NCBI GenBank assembly: GCA_963799425.1
Contig: CAWCXA010000016.1
Location: 62,001-126,000, forward strand
From: CAVWSM01 sp963799425
GTDB taxonomy: Bacteria; Actinomycetota; Actinomycetes; Jiangellales; Jiangellaceae
Direction of reading: 5' to 3'
DNA: 64,000 nt
Shown here: positions 54,020 to 64,000 of the stretch, piece by piece
How the letters are laid out: each line of letters starts with the position of its first letter
How positions within the stretch are numbered: position 1 is the first letter of the stretch
The notes under the pieces: model-generated
Database searches by the model: none
What the model was told of the DNA's origin: nothing
What the model saw: the letters and a program-made list of their open reading frames with translations, nothing else
Made by a program: the position numbers and the translations under genes

Positions 54020-55600
54020 TCAGAAGACGTCCGAGGGAGTGTACGTGCCCCAGGCGGCGCGAAGGGAGTCGCAGACTTCGCCGACCGTGGCCCGGGCCGC
54101 GAGCGCGTCCTTGATCGGGTAGAGCACGTTGGAGCTTCCCCGGGCCGCGTCCTGAACCGCCTCGAGCGCACGGGAAACCTGCTCGGCGTCGCGCTCGGCC
54201 CGCAGCCGCGCCAGCCGCTCGGCCTGGGCCGCCTCGATCGTCGGGTCGACCCGCAGCGGCTCGTACGGCTCCTCCTCGTCGAGCGTGAACCGGTTGACGC
54301 CGACCACAATGCGCTGCTGGGCATCGATCTCGCGCGCCACGTTGTAGGCCGACTGCTCGATCTCGCTCTTCTGGAAGCCGCGCTCGATGGCGGCGACCGC
54401 GCCGCCAAAGTCCTCCACCCGCTGCATGAGTTCGTTGACGGCAGCCTCGAGGTCGTCGGTGAGCGACTCGACCGCGTACGACCCGGCGAACGGGTCGATC
54501 GTCGCGGTCACGTCGGTTTCGTTGGCCAGCACCTGCTGGGTGCGCAGCGCGAGTCGGGCCGCCTTCTCCGTCGGGAGCGCGATCGCTTCGTCGTACGAGT
54601 TGGTGTGCAGCGACTGCGTGCCACCAAGGACAGCGGCGAGCGCCTGCACCGTCACCCGCACGAGGTTGACCTCGGGCTGCTGAGCGGTGAGCTGGACCCC
54701 GGCGGTCTGCGTATGGAAGCGCAGCATCTGGCTCTTGGGGTCCTGCGCCCCGAACTCGTCCCGCATGATGCGCGCCCAGATGCGGCGAGCCGCACGGAAC
54801 TTCGCGATCTCCTCGAGCAGGGTCGTGCGCGAGACGAAGAAGAACGACAGCCGCGGCGCGAACTCGTCGACTGCGAGACCGGCGGCGAGGGCCGCACGCA
54901 CGTATGCCTTGGCATTGGCCAGCGTGAACGCGACCTCCTGCACGGGCGTCGCGCCGGCCTCGGCCATGTGATAGCCGCTGATCGAGATCGTGTTCCACCG
55001 CGGCAGCTCGGCCCGGCAATAGGCGAACGTGTCGCTGACGAGGCGCAGGGACTCCACAGGCGGATAGATGTACGTCCCGCGCGCTATGTACTCCTTGAGC
55101 ACGTCGTTCTGGATCGTCCCGGTCAGCTTCGCCGGATCGACCCCCTGCTCCTCGGCGACGAGCTGGTAGAGCAGCAGGAGCAGCGCCGCCGGGGCGTTGA
55201 TCGTCATCGATATCGACACCTTGTCGAGCGAGATGCCGTCGAACAGCAGCCGCATGTCGTCGATCGAGTCGATCGCCACGCCGACCTTGCCGACCTCGCC
55301 GTGCGCGATCGGGGCGTCCGAGTCGTAGCCCATCTGAGTCGGCAGGTCGAAGGCGACTGACAGGCCATGGGTGCCGTGCTCGATGAGCCGGTGATAGCGG
55401 GCGTTGGACTCCGCAGCCGTGCCGAACCCGGCGTACTGGCGCATCGTCCACGGTCGCTTGGTGTACATGGACGCGTAGACGCCACGGGTGAACGGGTAGT
55501 CGCCGGGCACACCGAGCCGCTCCCCCGGCACCCAGCCGTCGAGCACGTCCGGCCCATAGACCGGCTCGAACGGCAGTCCAGACTCGGTCTCGCGGGACAT
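54020..55600 (-). CDS. Methylmalonyl-CoA mutase-type acyl-CoA mutase, large subunit only
   Basis: 526 residues: MCM barrel with KRPWTMRQYAGFGTAAESN (the Tyr of RQYAGF is the methylmalonyl-CoA type; Ile marks hydroxyisobutyryl type), LSVAFDLPTQMGYDSD, VAIDSIDDMRLLFDGI, SISMTINAPAALLL, GTIQNDVLKEYIARGTYIYPP over patches, ISISGYHMAEAGA, and HTNSYDEAIALPTE. No C-terminal cobalamin domain (DxHxxG) is present, so a separate small subunit is needed; none is in the window. ATG 55600. Confidence 0.88.
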   Translation of the reverse strand: MSRETESGLPFEPVYGPDVLDGWVPGERLGVPGDYPFTRGVYASMYTKRPWTMRQYAGFGTAAESNARYHRLIEHGTHGLSVAFDLPTQMGYDSDAPIAHGEVGKVGVAIDSIDDMRLLFDGISLDKVSISMTINAPAALLLLLYQLVAEEQGVDPAKLTGTIQNDVLKEYIARGTYIYPPVESLRLVSDTFAYCRAELPRWNTISISGYHMAEAGATPVQEVAFTLANAKAYVRAALAAGLAVDEFAPRLSFFFVSRTTLLEEIAKFRAARRIWARIMRDEFGAQDPKSQMLRFHTQTAGVQLTAQQPEVNLVRVTVQALAAVLGGTQSLHTNSYDEAIALPTEKAARLALRTQQVLANETDVTATIDPFAGSYAVESLTDDLEAAVNELMQRVEDFGGAVAAIERGFQKSEIEQSAYNVAREIDAQQRIVVGVNRFTLDEEEPYEPLRVDPTIEAAQAERLARLRAERDAEQVSRALEAVQDAARGSSNVLYPIKDALAARATVGEVCDSLRAAWGTYTPSDVF

Positions 55601-55794
55601 TGTTCATCCTCCTCAACCAACCTGGCCGCCGGTCGGCACACGGTAGCCCGACGATGACGCGCACCGTTCCCCAGGGAGACCATCGTGACCTGGCGCACCG
55701 GCCTGACAAGGTGCCGCGACACGTTCATCACCTTGGCGCGCAGCGTTCACGTCGACTAGGGCGCCTGCTCATCCCGTGACCCGACCGTCTAGCC

Positions 55795-56928
55795 GTGCGT
55801 GTGGCGTTCGTCGCGGAGTCGTTCCTGCCCCGGGTCAACGGCGTGACCAACTCGGTGTGCCGGGCAGTCGAGCATCTGGTCGCCACCGGGCACGAGGCGC
55901 TGGTCATCGCGCCCAGCCCGGCGCCCGTGTCGTACGCGGGTGCACGCGTTGTCTCCGTCCCGGCAATCTCTGTCCCGGGCTGCCCGGAAATGCGGGCCGG
56001 GACGGTGACCGCGCGCCGGGTCGAGCGGATCCTCGAGTCCTTCGGCCCCGACCTGGTCCACCTGGCGTCGCCGACGTTGCTGGGTGCCAGTGGAGCTCGT
56101 GCGGCACATCGACTGAATCTGCCGATCGTCGCCGTCTTCCAGACCGACTTGGCGGCCTTCGCCCGCTACTACCGCGCCTGGTCGATCGTCAGCGGAGACT
56201 CGATCTGGCGCTGGCTCCTGCATCTGCACGAGCTGGCCGACCGCACACTCGCGCCATCGTCCGCCACGATCCAGGAGCTGGCGGCGCGCGGGTTCCCGCG
56301 GCTGGCCCGGTGGGGCCGAGGAGTAGACCTCGAGCGGTTCCATCCGCTCCGCCGTGACCCGCAGCTTCGTGCGGCACTTGCCCCCGACGGAGCGGTGCTC
56401 GTGGGCTACGTCGGCCGACTTGCGCCAGAGAAGGAGGTGCACCGTCTGGCCGCACTGCATGGAATGCCGGGAGTGCGCTTGGTCCTTGTCGGGGCCGGCA
56501 ACGGCGAGTCGGCTCTACGGCGCGCGTTGCCGGGTGCGGCCTTTCTGGGGTTCCGCACGGGCACGGAGCTGGCCTGCGCCATGGCATCGCTGGACGTCTT
56601 CGTCCACCCCGGCTCGTCCGAGACGTTCTGCCAAGCGGCCCAGGAGGCCCTGGCCAGTGGGGTGCCGGTCGTGGCGCCGGCCGCTGGCGGTCCCGTCGAC
56701 CTGGTCCGCGACGGCGCCACGGGCCTGCTCTTCGCCCCTGGTGACGACACCGACCTGCGGCGCTGTGTGGCCCGGCTGGCGTACGACCCAGGTATGCGCA
56801 GCCAGTTCGGCAGCGCCGCCCGCATGTCCGTACTCGGGCGCTCGTGGCGGGCGCTCGGCGACGAGCTGCTCTCTCACTACGGGGAGGTGCTGCGGGCCCG
56901 CGGCACTCTGCACACCGCTCCAGCGTGA
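55795..56928 (+). CDS. GT4 glycosyltransferase, mannosyltransferase-like (PimB/MgtA family)
   Basis: 377 residues, GT-B fold: VAFVAESFLPRVNGVTNSVCR, PDLVHLASPTLLGASG, donor-site VGYVGRLAPEKEVHRLA, FVHPGSSETFCQAAQEALASGVPVVAPAAGG (EX7E region). Closest in pattern to actinobacterial alpha-mannosyltransferases that build PI mannosides or lipomannan core. Acceptor unknown. GTG 55795. Confidence 0.85.
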   Translation: MRVAFVAESFLPRVNGVTNSVCRAVEHLVATGHEALVIAPSPAPVSYAGARVVSVPAISVPGCPEMRAGTVTARRVERILESFGPDLVHLASPTLLGASGARAAHRLNLPIVAVFQTDLAAFARYYRAWSIVSGDSIWRWLLHLHELADRTLAPSSATIQELAARGFPRLARWGRGVDLERFHPLRRDPQLRAALAPDGAVLVGYVGRLAPEKEVHRLAALHGMPGVRLVLVGAGNGESALRRALPGAAFLGFRTGTELACAMASLDVFVHPGSSETFCQAAQEALASGVPVVAPAAGGPVDLVRDGATGLLFAPGDDTDLRRCVARLAYDPGMRSQFGSAARMSVLGRSWRALGDELLSHYGEVLRARGTLHTAPA

Positions 56929-57016
56929 GATCTTTCACGTGCTCGCGATCATGTCGGGTACGTCGTGCGGCGATAGCATCCTGTCGGTTTACATTTGCTC
57001 CGTCGAAGGGTTCGGC

Positions 57017-57394
57017 GTGCCGAAGGCACCGGCAGGGACGCTCTACCGCGGCCGGGAAGGCATGTGGTCCTGGGTGGCCCAGAGGATCACCGGTGTCCTC
57101 ATCTTCCTGTTCTTGCTCGCGCACGTGCTCGACACATCGCTGGTGCGGGTGTCCCCCGAGGCCTACAACGACGTGATCGGCACGTACAAGAACCCGATCA
57201 TGGGGCTCGGTGAGCTCGGCCTCGTCGCCGCCGTGCTTTTCCACGCGTTCAACGGGCTGCGCGTGATCCTCATCGACTTCTGGAGCCAAGGCGCGCGGCT
57301 GCAGCGCCAGCTGATGTACGGCGTACTCGGCCTGTGGGTCCTGCTGTTCGTGCCGTTCGCGATCCGGCACCTGATGCACGTGTTCGGGAGCTGA
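57017..57394 (+). CDS. sdhC: Succinate dehydrogenase cytochrome b subunit
   Basis: 125 residues, three membrane segments: WVAQRITGVLIFLFLLAHVLD (quinone-site Ser-like position in QRITG), GLGELGLVAAVLFHAFNGLRVI with the haem-ligand His in FHAFNGLR, and VLGLWVLLFVPFAI. GTG 57017 (VPKAPAGTLYRGREGMWSW). First gene of sdhCDAB. Confidence 0.9.
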   Translation: MPKAPAGTLYRGREGMWSWVAQRITGVLIFLFLLAHVLDTSLVRVSPEAYNDVIGTYKNPIMGLGELGLVAAVLFHAFNGLRVILIDFWSQGARLQRQLMYGVLGLWVLLFVPFAIRHLMHVFGS

Positions 57395-57399
57395 GCGGC

Positions 57400-57852
57400 A
57401 TGTCGCACGCAACCGCCCAGCCCACTCCCATCGCCTCGCCGCGCAGTCCACGCAACCTGCGCTCCCGCTCCAACTTCGAGATGTGGTCGTGGCTGTTCAT
57501 GCGCATCTCGGGCGTCGTGCTGGTGGTGCTCGTGCTGACGCACCTGTTCGTCAACCTGTTCCTCGGTGACGGCATCGACCAGGTCGACTTCGGATTCGTG
57601 GCCGGCAAGTGGGCAGACCTGATCTGGCAGGTGTGGGACCTGCTGATGCTGTGGCTGGCGATGCTGCACGGCGCCAACGGAATGCGCACGATCATCAACG
57701 ACTACGCCACCCGCAGCGCTACCCGTGCCTGGCTCAAGACGCTGTTGTATCTCGCAACAGTGATCATCATCACGCTCGGCACGCTCGTCATTTTCACGTT
57801 CGACCCGTGCATCGATCCGTCGTCGACGCTCGATGTCTGCGTCAACCGCTAG
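57400..57852 (+). CDS. sdhD: Succinate dehydrogenase membrane anchor subunit
   Basis: 150 residues, three membrane segments: FEMWSWLFMRISGVVLVVLVLTHLFVNLF over patches, ADLIWQVWDLLMLWLAMLHGANGMRTI with a haem/quinone His in LHGANG, and LATVIIITLGTLVIFTF. ATG 57400, five bases after sdhC. Confidence 0.9.
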   Translation: MSHATAQPTPIASPRSPRNLRSRSNFEMWSWLFMRISGVVLVVLVLTHLFVNLFLGDGIDQVDFGFVAGKWADLIWQVWDLLMLWLAMLHGANGMRTIINDYATRSATRAWLKTLLYLATVIIITLGTLVIFTFDPCIDPSSTLDVCVNR

Positions 57853-57865
57853 GAGCGCACACCCA

Positions 57866-59609
<1,744 letters not shown>

Positions 59610-59610
<1 letters not shown>

Positions 59611-60314
59611 TGGACATCACCCTGAAGATCCGGCGCTACAACCCGGAGCAGGACGGTGAGCCGCACTGGGAGACCTACACCGTTTCTGGCGAGCCGACCG
59701 ATCGGCTGTTGGACGCGCTGCACAAGGTGAAGTGGGACCTCGACGGCTCGCTGACGTTCCGTCGGTCGTGTGCACACGGCATCTGTGGCTCGGATGCGAT
59801 GCGCATCAACGGCCGCAACCGCTTGGCGTGCAAGACCCTGGTCAAGGACCTGAACCCATCGCGACCCATTTCGGTCGAGCCCATCCAGGGTCTCCCGGTG
59901 CTCAAGGACCTCGTCGTCGACATGGAGCCGTTCTTTGCCGCGTACCGCTCGGTGATGCCGTTCCTCGTGACGACGGGCAACGAGCCGACCCGTGAGCGGC
60001 TGCAGTCGCAGGCCGACCGCGAACGGTTCGACGACACCACCAAGTGCATCCTGTGCGCCGCCTGCACAACGTCGTGCCCGGTGTTCTGGACCGACAGCCA
60101 GTACTTCGGGCCGCAGGCGATCGTCGGTGCGCACCGGTTCATCTTCGACAGCCGGGACGAGGGCGCCGAGCAGCGGCTCGAGATCCTCAACGACAAGGAG
60201 GGCGTCTGGCGCTGCCGCACGACCTTCAACTGCACCGAGGCTTGTCCCCGGGGCATCCAGATCACCAAGGCGATCCAGGAAGTCAAGCAGGCTCTGGTGT
60301 TCCGGCGGGTCTGA
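59610..60314 (+). CDS. sdhB: Succinate dehydrogenase iron-sulfur protein
   Basis: 234 residues. [2Fe-2S] site FRRSCAHGICGSDAMRING with the E. coli-like Asp at one ligand, then RLACKTLV; [4Fe-4S]/[3Fe-4S] sites CILCAACTTSCPVFW and CRTTFNCTEACPRGIQIT. ATG 59610 overlaps the sdhA stop by one base. Last gene of sdhCDAB; the palindrome starts ten bases after its stop. Confidence 0.95.
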
Positions 60315-60323
60315 CGCTCGTCT

Positions 60324-60402
60324 CCCACCCCTGTTGATCATGGCAGAGATGTGGTCATCCGCGAAGAACGATCACGCCTCCGCCATGATCAACAGCGGTG
60401 GG
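60324..60402. repeat. Inverted repeat, copy 2 of the GTTGATCATGGC family
   Basis: Core 60333-60393 matches copy 1 (744-804), with an identical 24-base right arm apart from the loop edge; the left arm has drifted (four mismatches to its partner). The dyad extends outward with CCCACC..GGTGGG to 60324-60402. It fills the sdhB-GNAT space and may serve as the sdh terminator. Confidence 0.85.
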
Positions 60403-60414
60403 AGGATTCGTGCC

Positions 60415-60900
60415 ATGCAGAGCGTACGGATCCGCCCACTCGTCGCAGCCGACCTGCCGGTTGCGCATGCGCTCAACGAGGCCAACGTGCCGGCGGTTGG
60501 CGACGCAAGCCTGGAGCGACTGGCGGCTATTGCGGCTGAGTCGAGCGTGACACTCGTCGCCGAGGTTGACGGCGTCATGGCCGGCTTCTGCCTCGCGCTG
60601 CCGCCCGGGACGTCGTACGACTCAACGAACTATCTGTGGTTCGCCGAGCGGTATGACAGCTTCATCTACCTCGATCGGGTCGCGGTCAGCGACGCGTTCC
60701 GCGGACAGGGCATCGGTCGCGCGCTCTATGCCGAGGTCGAGCGGCTGGCCGACGCCGAGTTCTTCACCCTCGAGGTCAACCTCAGGCCGCGCAACGAGGG
60801 ATCGCTCGCGTTTCACGAACGGCTCGGCTTCGTGGAGGTCGGCCAGCGCGAGACGCCGTACGGGACCCTCGTCAGCCTGCAGGCCAAGCGGCTGCGCTGA
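60415..60900 (+). CDS. GNAT-family N-acetyltransferase
   Basis: 161 residues: VRIRPLVAADLPVAHALNEANVP, SVTLVAEVDGVMAGFCLAL, YLDRVAVSDAFRGQGIGRALYAEVER (acetyl-CoA loop), LEVNLRPRNEGSLAFHERLGFVEVG. This N-NLRPRNEGS pattern is typical of the actinobacterial YhhY/RimI-like group of unknown substrate. ATG 60415 begins 13 bases after the palindrome, which probably shapes its 5' leader. Confidence 0.88.
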   Translation: MQSVRIRPLVAADLPVAHALNEANVPAVGDASLERLAAIAAESSVTLVAEVDGVMAGFCLALPPGTSYDSTNYLWFAERYDSFIYLDRVAVSDAFRGQGIGRALYAEVERLADAEFFTLEVNLRPRNEGSLAFHERLGFVEVGQRETPYGTLVSLQAKRLR

Positions 60901-60913
60901 CGCGAACAGCCCA

Positions 60914-60963
60914 TGATCGCGAAGAGTCCAGGTGCGTTTTCGGTGGCGAAGTCTTCGTGATCA
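60914..60963. terminator. Inverted repeat between convergent GNAT and dehydratase genes
   Basis: TGATCGCGAAGA (60914-60925) and TCTTCGTGATCA (60952-60963) pair with one mismatch. The dehydratase stop codon (60961-60963) is part of the right arm, as lhgO's stop is part of copy 1 of the other palindrome. Fits a two-way terminator. Confidence 0.6.
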
Positions 60964-61899
60964 AGCAGAGGAGGGAAGCCCCGAGGTGTTGGCGCCGCAG
61001 ACCAGCACCACGATGGCGTCCCCGTGATGCGGCTGGAAGGCACCGGTCATGAGGCCGGCCAGCGCCACCGCCCCGCCCGGCTCGGCGACGATGCGCAGCT
61101 GCTCCCACAGGAACCGTTGGGCCGCGACGATGGCGTCGTCGCCGACCTGACGTACGGGCTGCCCCGCCTGCCGGACCACTTCGTACGCGATCTCGCCGGC
61201 AATGCCCGCGCCGGTGCTGTCGGCGGCCACGCCACCAACCTCGACCGGCACCGGCCCGCCGGCGGCCAGCGCGGCATGCAGCGTTGGGCACGACACGGGC
61301 TCGACTGGAACCACTGCCGGTCCGCCGGAGCTCGCGATCGTGATTCCGGCGACGAGTCCGCCACCGCCCACGGTCACAAGCACAGCCGTGGCATCGGGCA
61401 CCTGGTCGCGGATCTCGAGCCCGACGGTTCCCTGGCCGCTCACCACGGCCGGCTCGTCGTAGGCATGCACGCTCGTCACGTCGTGCTCGACGGCAAACTC
61501 CGCTGCGGCGCGCGCCGCATCGGGGTAGTAGCCGTCGACAATCCGGACCTCCGCCCCGTACGACGCGACGCGGTCGGCCTTGACCGCCGGCGATGTCGCG
61601 GGGACGAACACAGTGGCGGGTACGCCGACGCGCGCCGCGGCCCAGGCGACTGCCGCGCCGTGATTCCCGCCAGATGCCGCTACCACGCCGTCTGCGGGGA
61701 CTTCCCGGGTGAGCAGCGCGTTGAGCGCACCCCGCACCTTGAACGATCCGGTGTGCTGGGTCTGCTCCAGCTTGAGGTAGACCCGCGCGGGCACACCCAG
61801 CTCCTCGCCATGAAGCTCGAGCACCGGAGTGCGCCGGATCGCGGTCTCCAGGCGGACAGCAGCGGCATGGATGTCCGCGACACTCGGCACAACGGTCAC
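60961..61899 (-). CDS. PLP-dependent serine/threonine dehydratase
   Basis: 312 residues, fold type II: PLP Lys in KLEQTQHTGSFKVRGALNAL, SGGNHGAAVAWAA, glycine loop VTVGGGGLVAGI, and VLVCGANTSGL at the end. No ACT regulatory domain, so the short catabolic or racemase-like form. Deaminates Thr or Ser to the 2-oxo acid. GTG 61899; 55 bases from the divergent D,D-carboxypeptidase start. Confidence 0.88.
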   Translation of the reverse strand: MTVVPSVADIHAAAVRLETAIRRTPVLELHGEELGVPARVYLKLEQTQHTGSFKVRGALNALLTREVPADGVVAASGGNHGAAVAWAAARVGVPATVFVPATSPAVKADRVASYGAEVRIVDGYYPDAARAAAEFAVEHDVTSVHAYDEPAVVSGQGTVGLEIRDQVPDATAVLVTVGGGGLVAGITIASSGGPAVVPVEPVSCPTLHAALAAGGPVPVEVGGVAADSTGAGIAGEIAYEVVRQAGQPVRQVGDDAIVAAQRFLWEQLRIVAEPGGAVALAGLMTGAFQPHHGDAIVVLVCGANTSGLPSSA

Positions 61900-61954
61900 A
61901 GCCGGGAGCCTAATGACTGCGGACTTGGCGACCGCGGTTAACCTTGTCAGCGCC

Positions 61955-63157
61955 ATGCGTCGCCTCCTCCTGCCAGCCGTCAGCCTCGTCGTACTCGTCT
62001 GTGCGGGCCTGCCTGCCGCCGCGACGCCGGCTGCGCCCGCCGGCGCTCCAGCAGCGGCGGCGGCAACGACGACGCAGGAACCGTTCGGCGGGCCTTCGCT
62101 AGCGTCCGACGGGCTGGCGGCCCCGACCCAGCCTGGCGTTCCACCGCTGCCGGCTGTTGCGGCCGAGGCGTGGCTGGTGGCCGACCTCGGCACGGGCGAA
62201 GTCCTTGCCGCCCAGGCGCCACACCGAAAGCTTCGGCCAGCCAGCACCCTCAAGGTGCTCACTGCGCTCGTCGCATTGAGCCGACTCGACCCCGCCATGC
62301 CGTACGTCGCCACCGCCGCGGACGCATCTCTCGAGGGAAGCAAGGTCGGCATCGTCAACGGCGGCACCTACACGGTCGACCAGCTCATGCTCGGGCTGTT
62401 GCTCTCGTCCGGCAACGACGCCGCGTATGCGCTTGGGCAGGCGACGGGTGGTCAGGCGGCCACGGTGGGCCTCATGAACGAGGAGGCCCACCGACTCGGC
62501 GCGTACGACACGCACGCGGTCAACACCAGCGGCCTCGACGCCGACGGCCAGCTGACCAGCGCGTACGACCTCGCGCTGATCGCCCGGGCGGCGCTGGAGC
62601 GGGACGATTTCAGGCGGTACGTGGCGACGCAGACGGCCGCCTTCCCCGGCATCGGCGGGGCAACGTTCCAGATCGCCAACCACAACCGCCTGTTGGACAG
62701 CTATGCCGGTGCTCTCGGCGTCAAGACCGGCTACACGACCTTGTCGAAGCACACGTTCATCGGCGCGGCGGAACGGGACGGGCACCGGCTGGTCGTCACG
62801 GTGCTCAACTCGCCCACGCAGGCTTGGCAGACCGCGGCGACGCTCCTGGATTGGGGTTTCGCCAGCGTAGGCGCGGGCGGCGACCGTGGGCTCGCTCGTG
62901 ACACTGCTGAGGACGTCGCGGCGCAGGAGGCGGCGCTGGCCAGCCCATCGCCGTCCGAGGCAGCCGGGGGCGGCGACGACGATGCCCCGGTCGCGGCTGC
63001 CCGGCTCGGCTCGCTCGAGCAGGCTCTCGACAAACTGCCGCGATGGGCTTGGTGGGCCGGAGCCGCGGGCGCGATCTTCGTCATGGCGCTGCTGGGTCTG
63101 GCCACCGGCGCCCTGTCTCGGCGGCGGCGACGTGGCAAATATCGGTCACTCGCCTAG
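61955..63157 (+). CDS. D-alanyl-D-alanine carboxypeptidase (S11, DacA-like)
   Basis: 400 residues: signal peptide, Ala/Pro linker, then the penicillin-binding fold with ASTLK (nucleophile Ser, SxxK), LLLSSGNDAAYAL (SxN) and GVKTGYTTLSK (KTG); C-terminal TM helix WAWWAGAAGAIFVMALLGLAT followed by RRRRRGKY anchors it. Trims pentapeptides in the cell wall. ATG 61955. Confidence 0.93.
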   Translation: MRRLLLPAVSLVVLVCAGLPAAATPAAPAGAPAAAAATTTQEPFGGPSLASDGLAAPTQPGVPPLPAVAAEAWLVADLGTGEVLAAQAPHRKLRPASTLKVLTALVALSRLDPAMPYVATAADASLEGSKVGIVNGGTYTVDQLMLGLLLSSGNDAAYALGQATGGQAATVGLMNEEAHRLGAYDTHAVNTSGLDADGQLTSAYDLALIARAALERDDFRRYVATQTAAFPGIGGATFQIANHNRLLDSYAGALGVKTGYTTLSKHTFIGAAERDGHRLVVTVLNSPTQAWQTAATLLDWGFASVGAGGDRGLARDTAEDVAAQEAALASPSPSEAAGGGDDDAPVAAARLGSLEQALDKLPRWAWWAGAAGAIFVMALLGLATGALSRRRRRGKYRSLA

Positions 63158-63209
63158 GCCTTCGCGATTTCCTCTGGCGCGATACGAACGGTCGTGCTAA
63201 TACTGAAGC

Positions 63210-63812
63210 GTGGGCAAGGGCGACGAGACCCGGACAGCCATCCTTGAGGCGGCGAGCGACGCGGCCGCCAAGGGTGGGCTCCGCGGACTCACGATCGGGT
63301 CGCTGGCAACTGCCACGGGGCTGTCCAAGAGCGGGTTGTTCGCACACTTCCGATCCAAGGAAGCACTGCAGATCGCCGTGCTCGGCAAGGCGCGAGACGA
63401 CCTCGTCGATCAGGTGATGCGGCCCACGCTGAAGGCACCACGCGGCGAGCCTCGACTGCAGGAGCTGTTCCGCCGCTGGATGGCGTGGGACGACCAGCCT
63501 GGCGGCTGCTTGTTCACCGCGGCTTCCTCCGAGCTCGACGACGAGCCGGGTCCCGTGCGTGACGAGCTGGCTCGCGGGGAGAACGACTGGTTCGACAGCA
63601 TCGCGCAGATCGTGCGCGGTGGCATCAGGGAGGGGCATTTCCAGCCTGACCTTGACGCCGACCAGTTCGCCTATGAGATGCAGGGCATCTTCCTCGCCTA
63701 CCACCATTCACACCGCCTGCTCAGTGACAAGCGGGCCCGCGACCGCGCGGCTATCGCGATGCAGCGCCTCATGGACTCCGCGCGTGCGACCCAGGCGGTC
63801 GTCACCGCCTGA
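63210..63812 (+). CDS. TetR-family regulator
   Basis: 200 residues: HTH KGDETRTAILEAASDAAAKGGLRGLTIGSLATATGLSKSGLFAHFRSKEAL over patches, then a TetR_C-type ligand domain (RWMAWDDQPGGCLFTAASSELDDEPGPVRD). GTG 63210. Followed 32 bases later by an alpha/beta hydrolase gene; this regulator-hydrolase pair is common, so the hydrolase is its likely target. Confidence 0.88.
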   Translation: MGKGDETRTAILEAASDAAAKGGLRGLTIGSLATATGLSKSGLFAHFRSKEALQIAVLGKARDDLVDQVMRPTLKAPRGEPRLQELFRRWMAWDDQPGGCLFTAASSELDDEPGPVRDELARGENDWFDSIAQIVRGGIREGHFQPDLDADQFAYEMQGIFLAYHHSHRLLSDKRARDRAAIAMQRLMDSARATQAVVTA

Positions 63813-63844
63813 GCGGAGCGTCCGAAGACCTCGAAGGAGATGTT

Positions 63845-64000
63845 GTGGCCAGTCGGAATAGCACGATCGTTCGGTCTGCACGACGAGTGCGCTTCGCAGC
63901 CTTGCGGGCCAGCTTCGGCGCGCTCGAGAACGTGGCACCCGCACTGTCCGGTCGGTGGGCAGCAAAGCTGTGGTTCACCATCCCGCCACAGTCGCGTCGA
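63845..64000 (+). CDS. Alpha/beta-fold hydrolase, N-terminal part (cut by window end)
   Basis: GTG 63845 with GAAGGAG six bases before it. The 52 visible residues (SARRVRFAALRASFGALEN, APALSGRWAAKLWFTIPP) match the N-terminal lead of hydrolases that follow TetR genes in actinobacteria; the catalytic region lies beyond the window. Confidence 0.7.
   Translation, partial: MASRNSTIVRSARRVRFAALRASFGALENVAPALSGRWAAKLWFTIPPQSRR

Overview
The window is chromosomal DNA from a high-GC actinobacterium. Evidence: strong GC bias, many GTG starts, frequent 4-base GTGA stop/start overlaps, and gene content that follows the core order seen in Mycobacterium and Streptomyces (maf, accA, lpdA, punA, pmmB, deoC, add, deoA, cdd, Bmp-type nucleoside ABC transporter, sdhCDAB). 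The mix of a PspA/TPM pair, a DUF222-HNH gene, mutase and acyl-CoA carboxylase genes fits Propionibacteriales (Nocardioidaceae-like), but the family assignment is an inference.

Layout. 0-7 kb: 3' end of an L-2-hydroxyglutarate oxidase gene, a DUF885 hydrolase, two small enzymes, Maf, then a TPM-domain membrane protein with PspA. 7-14 kb: carboxyltransferase, acyl-CoA dehydrogenase and a divergent MerR regulator sharing one central palindrome (LiuR-like, branched-chain acyl-CoA breakdown), a GH18 protein and the biotin carboxylase/BCCP subunit. 14-25 kb: a second Gly-rich membrane protein, LpdA, then purine nucleoside phosphorylase, phosphopentomutase-like PmmB, DeoC, an aldehyde dehydrogenase and a half-length ALDH-like partner. 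25-32 kb: PadR/HAAS pair, BrkB, uridine kinase-like protein, PspC, adenosine deaminase, pta-ackA. 32-45 kb is an accessory stretch (chitinase, hydrolase, globin, flavin enzymes, GNATs, DUF222-HNH and a sterol desaturase remnant). 45-53 kb: thymidine phosphorylase, cytidine deaminase and a complete Bmp-type nucleoside ABC transporter. 53-61 kb: lipoprotein, B12-dependent mutase large subunit, mannosyltransferase-like GT4, sdhCDAB. 61-64 kb: serine/threonine dehydratase, D,D-carboxypeptidase, TetR regulator and the start of a hydrolase.

How it works together: nucleosides imported by the Bmp/ABC system are deaminated (cdd, add), phosphorolysed (deoA, punA), their pentose phosphate isomerised (PmmB-type mutase) and split by DeoC to glyceraldehyde-3-phosphate and acetaldehyde. 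The aldehyde dehydrogenase next to deoC, and pta-ackA, are plausible next steps. Acyl-CoA genes and succinate dehydrogenase feed the same central metabolism.

Two features run through the window. First, at least seven genes (maf, GH18, permease remnant, HAAS protein, ackA, HNH, sdhA) carry reading-frame breaks, and every one resolves as one extra base, mostly in short G or C runs; this looks like insertion error in the assembly. Second, several intergenic spaces hold inverted or tandem repeats, including a GTTGATCATGGC palindrome present twice 60 kb apart, a five-copy tandem repeat after pspA, and a strongly over-represented CGTACG palindrome. No tRNA, rRNA, CRISPR array, IS element or riboswitch was recognised. 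No gene-free gap exceeds about 240 bases.
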